8,541 nt of DNA from CAZIRO01 sp964541595 (GTDB taxonomy: Bacteria > Acidobacteriota > HRBIN11), in assembly GCA_964541595.1 (NCBI GenBank), contig CAZIRO010000125.1, positions 1-8,541 of the forward strand, read 5' to 3'. Below, in pieces: positions 5,124 through 8,541 of this stretch. The translations under genes and the position numbers were made by a program. A model generated the notes under the pieces. It saw only the letters and a list, made by a program, of their open reading frames with translations. It did not search any database and had not been told where the DNA came from. How positions within the stretch are numbered: position 1 is the first letter of the stretch; the number at the start of each line of letters is the position of its first letter.

Positions 5124-7400
5124 ATGTGGCTATGGTGTCGGAAAACATTCATTTGTCTGATGCTGGGAGCCGCCGTCATCGGGGCCGTGGTCGATTCCGG
5201 TCACACGGAAACCTGGACGTGTGCGCCGCAGGAACCCGTGGCCCGGGAACTGGCACGCATTCAGCCCTGGCTCCGCTGGGGTGTGCAGGCAGGTAGCGTG
5301 TTCCCGGAAGGTATCGTCACCGCCGATGAACCGTGGCGGCTGCCGTTTGCTGAACGCAAACGACGTGGCCTGCATATTTTGTACAATCTGCGCCGTCGGT
5401 TTCCACGCAGTGTGTTCGTTCATCGTGCGTGGTACGTGTTCATGCGCCATTACGGTACGGATGACGAGTTTGCCGCCGTCCGAAACGACTACGCACGTCT
5501 GGCCGATGCGCGTCCGGATGATCCGCTCTATCGGTATATGCACGCATATAGCCTGATCGATCGAGGGGAGTTCGACGCGGCACAACAACGTATTGAACAG
5601 ACGCTGGACCACAATCCGGACATGTTCTGGGCACATCTCCTGCTGGCCCGCATCCTGTTTATGCGGCCGGGCGCACCGGATGTGGCCCGCATCCGCAGTC
5701 ATCTCGACCGGGTTATCGAACACTGTCCTTCTCTTCCGGAACCGTACCGTTACCTGCGGTCGGTTATCGACGATCCGAAAGTGCTGCGGTCTTATGCGAG
5801 ACACCTGCGCGCGGTGCTGACAGAACAACGCAGCGTGTGGGATCCCGAGATATATACCGAACTGTGGAAACTGGAATTCGCGGCAACTCCCGTTGCCGAA
5901 CACGAAACGGTACGCGCCCGCATCCGGAACGATCTGTTGCGGTTGCGGAACATGCGACAGGTACACGATTTTCGCTGGTGGACCGTACTGCATGAGGGGT
6001 ACAGTCATGTACAGGATGTGCAGAACCTCCAGTGGGTTGAAGATCAGATGGCGCACCGGTTCCGGGATACCGCGTGGGCGCTATGGCATACCGTACAGCA
6101 ATGGATGCAGGCGCATCCGCGACCGAAACCGGATGCCCCTCCGGAAGAACAACGGACGTACGCCCGGACGCTGCTCGAGAGGACAACCCGGTGGATTCGC
6201 CAGTGGCCGGAGCATCCGTATGGGTGGTGGATACGCTGGCAGGTGTTGCAGCATCTCCCGGACGTGGATGCAACGGTCCTGATACAGACCGCTGAAAGTT
6301 TGATCGCAGCAGTGCACGAAAATCCGGATGAAATGAAGATCGTGCCGCCGGCAGAATTCCAGGTAGCACGTGTGTTCCTGGAACGGGGCATCGCATTGGA
6401 CCGCATTCCCGCGCTGGTGGAAGAGGGCATTCGAACCGCCGAACGGATGCACCGGTGGTCATTGCGGGGTCCCGTATGGGCCGAGATGGAAAACGCCGCG
6501 CTGACATACACACGCTGTCTGGGACGGAGCCTGCTTGTCGATCGGGACCTGCGTCAACGTGCCCACGATCGGGTTCGGATGCGTCTTGCAGAAATGGATG
6601 CTGAACTGCTGCAACATGCGCCCGATCCGAAAGCCTCCGAATGGATACGCAATGCGTATGCGATGTGCCGGGCAATGTACTGGGAACGGTATGCTCGCCT
6701 TGCAGAAGCCGAACAGCGCTGGCTGGATGCGCTCATTGCCTACGGACATGTCCAGACGCTGCATCGGGCATATGCACGTTCTGTCAAAGAGGTGCCGATC
6801 GATACAGTGCACCGTCTATGGGAGAAACTCGGTGGGACCCCGGAGGGATGGCAGGCCTGGCGGTCACTGTTGCAGGCAGGCGGGGTGGAAAAGGGATCTT
6901 CTCCGGAAAAGGGTCTGTGGAAAGCGGTTCAGCGGACGATACCGGACTTTGAACTGCAAGGTTTGGATGGACGCGTGTGGCGCCGCGCCGATCTGCACGG
7001 TCGCGTTGTATTCATCAACGTGTGGGCTACCTGGTGCGGTCCGTGTCGTCTGGAACTCCCGTATGTACAGCAGCTGTACGAGCGCTACCGGGATCGTTCG
7101 GACGTCCTGGTTCTGACGTTCAATGTGGACCAGAACACGGCGGTCATCGCGCCGTTCATGGAGGAACACGGGTATACGTTTCCCGTGATTCTCGCATACG
7201 GCCTGGTCGGACGTATGCTCGGTGGGTATGCCATTCCGATCAACTGGATCACCGACCGTACGGGTACCATCCGCTGGGAACAGACGGGTTTCAGCGGTGA
7301 GGGCGAAGCGTGGCTGCAGGCTGCCATTCAGCATCTGGATGCACAGGTTCGGTCAAATCCGGATACTTCCAGGGTTCGGGACCGAAATGTGCAGGAGTGA
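5124..7400 (+). CDS. Exported TPR-like protein with C-terminal TlpA/ResA thioredoxin domain
   Basis: Probable periplasmic or membrane-anchored thiol-disulfide protein of 758 residues. The N-terminus has a charged start (MWLWCRK) and a hydrophobic stretch to about residue 23, read as a signal peptide or anchor; no clear lipobox. Residues about 124-210 look like tetratricopeptide repeats (DPLYRYMHAYSLIDRGEFDA, then NPDMFWAHLLLARI). Residues about 210-600 are helical, rich in Arg and Trp, without a motif I recognise. From about 605 a TlpA-like domain starts: IPDFELQGLDG, then FINVWATWCGPCRLELPYVQ with the active site WCGPC at 637-641, LTFNVDQN, HGYTFPVILA and the cis-proline region YAIPINWITDRTG (Pro705). 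Both catalytic cysteines are present, so redox activity is likely; the substrate is unknown. ATG 5124 is chosen for the signal peptide and a modest AGGAAAG upstream. It is divergent from thrC. Proteins of this layout are, to my memory, frequent in Acidobacteriota. Confidence 0.85.
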   Translation: MWLWCRKTFICLMLGAAVIGAVVDSGHTETWTCAPQEPVARELARIQPWLRWGVQAGSVFPEGIVTADEPWRLPFAERKRRGLHILYNLRRRFPRSVFVHRAWYVFMRHYGTDDEFAAVRNDYARLADARPDDPLYRYMHAYSLIDRGEFDAAQQRIEQTLDHNPDMFWAHLLLARILFMRPGAPDVARIRSHLDRVIEHCPSLPEPYRYLRSVIDDPKVLRSYARHLRAVLTEQRSVWDPEIYTELWKLEFAATPVAEHETVRARIRNDLLRLRNMRQVHDFRWWTVLHEGYSHVQDVQNLQWVEDQMAHRFRDTAWALWHTVQQWMQAHPRPKPDAPPEEQRTYARTLLERTTRWIRQWPEHPYGWWIRWQVLQHLPDVDATVLIQTAESLIAAVHENPDEMKIVPPAEFQVARVFLERGIALDRIPALVEEGIRTAERMHRWSLRGPVWAEMENAALTYTRCLGRSLLVDRDLRQRAHDRVRMRLAEMDAELLQHAPDPKASEWIRNAYAMCRAMYWERYARLAEAEQRWLDALIAYGHVQTLHRAYARSVKEVPIDTVHRLWEKLGGTPEGWQAWRSLLQAGGVEKGSSPEKGLWKAVQRTIPDFELQGLDGRVWRRADLHGRVVFINVWATWCGPCRLELPYVQQLYERYRDRSDVLVLTFNVDQNTAVIAPFMEEHGYTFPVILAYGLVGRMLGGYAIPINWITDRTGTIRWEQTGFSGEGEAWLQAAIQHLDAQVRSNPDTSRVRDRNVQE

Positions 7401-7404
7401 CCGA

Positions 7405-7503
7405 TTGAAGTGGCTCCTACCGGGCATCTGTTCCCGGTGTCCACTGATCCGCCCGCGGATCCGGTGCACCTCCTGTCCCATTGCCTCTGGCTTGAATTTT
7501 TAG
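7405..7503 (+). CDS. Possible 32-codon ORF with two CxxC pairs
   Basis: A TTG at 7405 starts a short frame ending at TAG 7501-7503. AGGAG at 7393-7397, overlapping the last codons of the TPR-thioredoxin gene, lies 7 nt upstream, a good spacing. The predicted 32 residues begin MKWLLPG and contain CSRC (9-12) and CTSC (21-24), a spacing that could bind one zinc ion or form disulfides. Against it: the start is TTG, the frame covers two small palindromes that would impose much of the codon choice, and there is no family to compare with. It could be an untranslated spacer. Listed as a candidate only. Confidence 0.2.
   Translation: MKWLLPGICSRCPLIRPRIRCTSCPIASGLNF
7419..7461. repeat. Two adjacent small palindromes downstream of the thioredoxin gene
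   Basis: ACCGGG (7419-7424) pairs with CCCGGT (7433-7438) around an 8-nt loop, and GATCCG (7446-7451) pairs with CGGATC (7456-7461) around CCCG. They lie 19-61 bp after the stop codon. The nearest T-run starts about 35 bp past the second stem, so neither is a standard intrinsic terminator. They could stabilise the mRNA 3' end or bind a protein. Confidence 0.35.
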
Positions 7504-7520
7504 GAATTATTGTCTTTAAT
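7492..7520 (+). promoter_or_regulatory. Candidate promoter for the secreted repeat-protein gene
   Basis: TTGAAT (7492-7497) and TTTAAT (7515-7520) are separated by 17 bp in a sharply AT-rich stretch, about 35 bp before the ATG at 7556. The matches are 4/6 and 5/6 to the sigma70 consensus. It suggests that the repeat-protein gene can be expressed separately from the TPR-thioredoxin gene. The ribosome site GGAGG follows at 7544-7548. Confidence 0.4.
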
Positions 7521-7555
7521 CAAACAGATCCGGCCATGCAGATGGAGGCATACGG

Positions 7556-8541
7556 ATGCGACGGATGGTAATGGTCGTGCTCGGAGTAGTGCTCCTGATG
7601 GGGATGTATCCGGGATACCCCATGCGGGAGTCCCACTTACAGGGAACAACAACGGTCGCACCCCTGATGCACCATCGCCATTATCGGATGCTGCAACGGG
7701 TCGCCGAACATGTACAGATGCGCCGCTTGCTGCAGATGATTGCGATGCTCCGGACGCTGGCTCCAGACCGCAAACGATGGATACGCATCCTGCCCGCTCT
7801 GTTGACCACTGCTGCGCAACCGTGGTCGTTTGCGGAGGCGTATCCGGCATGGTGGAACCGTGTGCTCAACCGACTTTTCATCCCATGTCCGGAACACCGG
7901 TCTCGGACGGGTACGGGAGGAATCTCCGGAGCCGTTCGCGATGCAACGACCGGACAGCCGATCATGGGTGTGACCATTCAGCTGTATGATGCCATGGGCA
8001 ACTGGGTAGACTTTACACTGACGGACAACAGTGGTGCCTATACGTTTTCCGGTCTTGCGGCGGGTACGTACCATCTCATTGCGGTAGAACCCGGGTATAT
8101 CGATACACTGTACGATGGGATCCCCTGTGGCACCGTTCTTTTTCGTGAATGGTTCTGTTTTCCGCCTACAGGGACAGGGGTCCCCGTGGTCGAGGGCCAG
8201 ACGACCACCGGGATTGATTTCAACCTCATCCCGGGCGGCCGTGTCGCAGGCAGGGTGGAGCGGGCAAGCACACGCGATCCGGTATTTCATGCGGGAGTTT
8301 ATATCGTGGACACTCACGGGCACACCATGGGAAGCGGATACCCCGGTTCCGGCGGACAGTACACGGTCGCGGATGGCCTGATCGGCGGGGTGTATTACGC
8401 GTTTGCATCCCCCTATGCGCTGTACGATTCGGATCCGGCACTGTTGCCGGGGGTGTACAGCAGGCGTTCCTGCCTGTACATCACATTTTGTAACGGATTG
8501 TCGGGTACACCGTTTGCAGTCACTGAAGGCCAGACGACCAC
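7556..8541 (+). CDS. Secreted protein with carboxypeptidase-regulatory-like repeats (3' end beyond window)
   Basis: The frame is open from ATG 7556 to the window end (328 codons and 2 bases) with no stop. The start is fixed by GGAGG at 7544-7548, 7 nt upstream; an in-frame TAA at 7517 bars longer versions. Residues 1-20 form a signal peptide (MRRMVMVVLGVVLLMGMYPG). Residues about 25-118 are an unassigned basic, Met/His-rich segment. From about 121 a beta-sandwich of the CarboxypepD_reg/SdrD-B kind begins: GGISGAVRDATTGQPIMGV, then SGAYTFSGLAAGTYHLIAVEPGY. VVEGQTTTGIDFNLIPGG (about 211-228) leads to a second, more divergent repeat (GRVAGRVERAST), and VTEGQTTT recurs 111 residues later at the window edge. 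Each repeat has a cysteine pair just before its EGQTTT (C-x9-C, then C-x5-C), probably disulfides. Likely a cell-surface or exported structural or binding protein; the ligand is unknown. Confidence 0.82.
   Translation, partial: MRRMVMVVLGVVLLMGMYPGYPMRESHLQGTTTVAPLMHHRHYRMLQRVAEHVQMRRLLQMIAMLRTLAPDRKRWIRILPALLTTAAQPWSFAEAYPAWWNRVLNRLFIPCPEHRSRTGTGGISGAVRDATTGQPIMGVTIQLYDAMGNWVDFTLTDNSGAYTFSGLAAGTYHLIAVEPGYIDTLYDGIPCGTVLFREWFCFPPTGTGVPVVEGQTTTGIDFNLIPGGRVAGRVERASTRDPVFHAGVYIVDTHGHTMGSGYPGSGGQYTVADGLIGGVYYAFASPYALYDSDPALLPGVYSRRSCLYITFCNGLSGTPFAVTEGQTT
8195..8541 (+). repeat. 111-codon periodic direct repeat within the secreted protein gene
   Basis: GGCCAGACGACCAC occurs identically at 8195-8208 and 8528-8541, exactly 333 bp apart, encoding the same EGQTTT element in the same frame. 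The sequence between has diverged much more. The second copy ends at the final base of the window. Confidence 0.8.

Noticed and set aside
5130..6056. 308-codon minus-strand open frame
   Set aside because: It is antisense to the TPR-thioredoxin gene, has no recognisable motif, and arises from the GC-biased codon pattern of the opposite strand.
5764..6675. 303-codon minus-strand open frame
   Set aside because: It is a shadow of the same gene in another frame; composition is Arg/Ser/Pro-rich with no domain.
7637..8323. 228-codon minus-strand open frame opposite the secreted repeat protein
   Set aside because: The plus strand has a signal peptide, GGAGG site and recognisable repeats; the minus frame has none.

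Overview
The window looks like a short bacterial metagenome scaffold. It contains a 10-N gap, begins two bases beyond a stop codon and ends inside an open reading frame. Base composition is moderately GC-rich, and Shine-Dalgarno sites of the GGAGG type precede several genes. An archaeal/fungal-type aspartate-semialdehyde dehydrogenase, a secreted TPR plus TlpA-thioredoxin protein and a secreted protein with carboxypeptidase-regulatory-like repeats together suggest a Gram-negative lineage. Acidobacteriota or a neighbouring phylum is my best guess from remembered family distributions; it is not proven by anything in the window.

Left half, minus strand (4753 down to 3): a threonine/aspartate-family cluster in transcription order threonine synthase (thrC), aspartate-semialdehyde dehydrogenase (asd), aspartokinase (lysC-type) and homoserine kinase (thrB). 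The last three are joined by 4-bp ATGA stop/start overlaps. Aspartokinase phosphorylates aspartate, Asd reduces the aspartyl phosphate to the semialdehyde, ThrB phosphorylates homoserine and ThrC makes threonine. Homoserine dehydrogenase, the missing step, is not in the window. The aspartokinase departs from the family at its first nucleotide-binding motif and in its ACT domains. The scaffold gap lies near the thrC 3' end.

Centre (4754-5123): a 370-bp divergent intergenic region. It holds a TATAAT-type promoter and a hairpin-rich leader for thrC, a degenerate 7-bp tandem array of two unlike halves, longer inverted repeats, an imperfect hairpin and a weaker candidate promoter for the rightward gene.

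Right half, plus strand: a 758-residue exported protein with an N-terminal TPR-like part, a long unassigned helical middle and a C-terminal TlpA/ResA-like thioredoxin domain (WCGPC). A 155-bp spacer follows, with two small palindromes, a possible 32-codon ORF encoding two CxxC pairs, and a candidate promoter. Last is the 5' part of a gene for a secreted repeat protein that runs off the window. It is easy to miss because it has no stop here. Its repeats carry cysteine pairs, so a functional link to the neighbouring thiol-disulfide protein is possible but only inferred. I found no tRNA, rRNA, CRISPR array or transposase.
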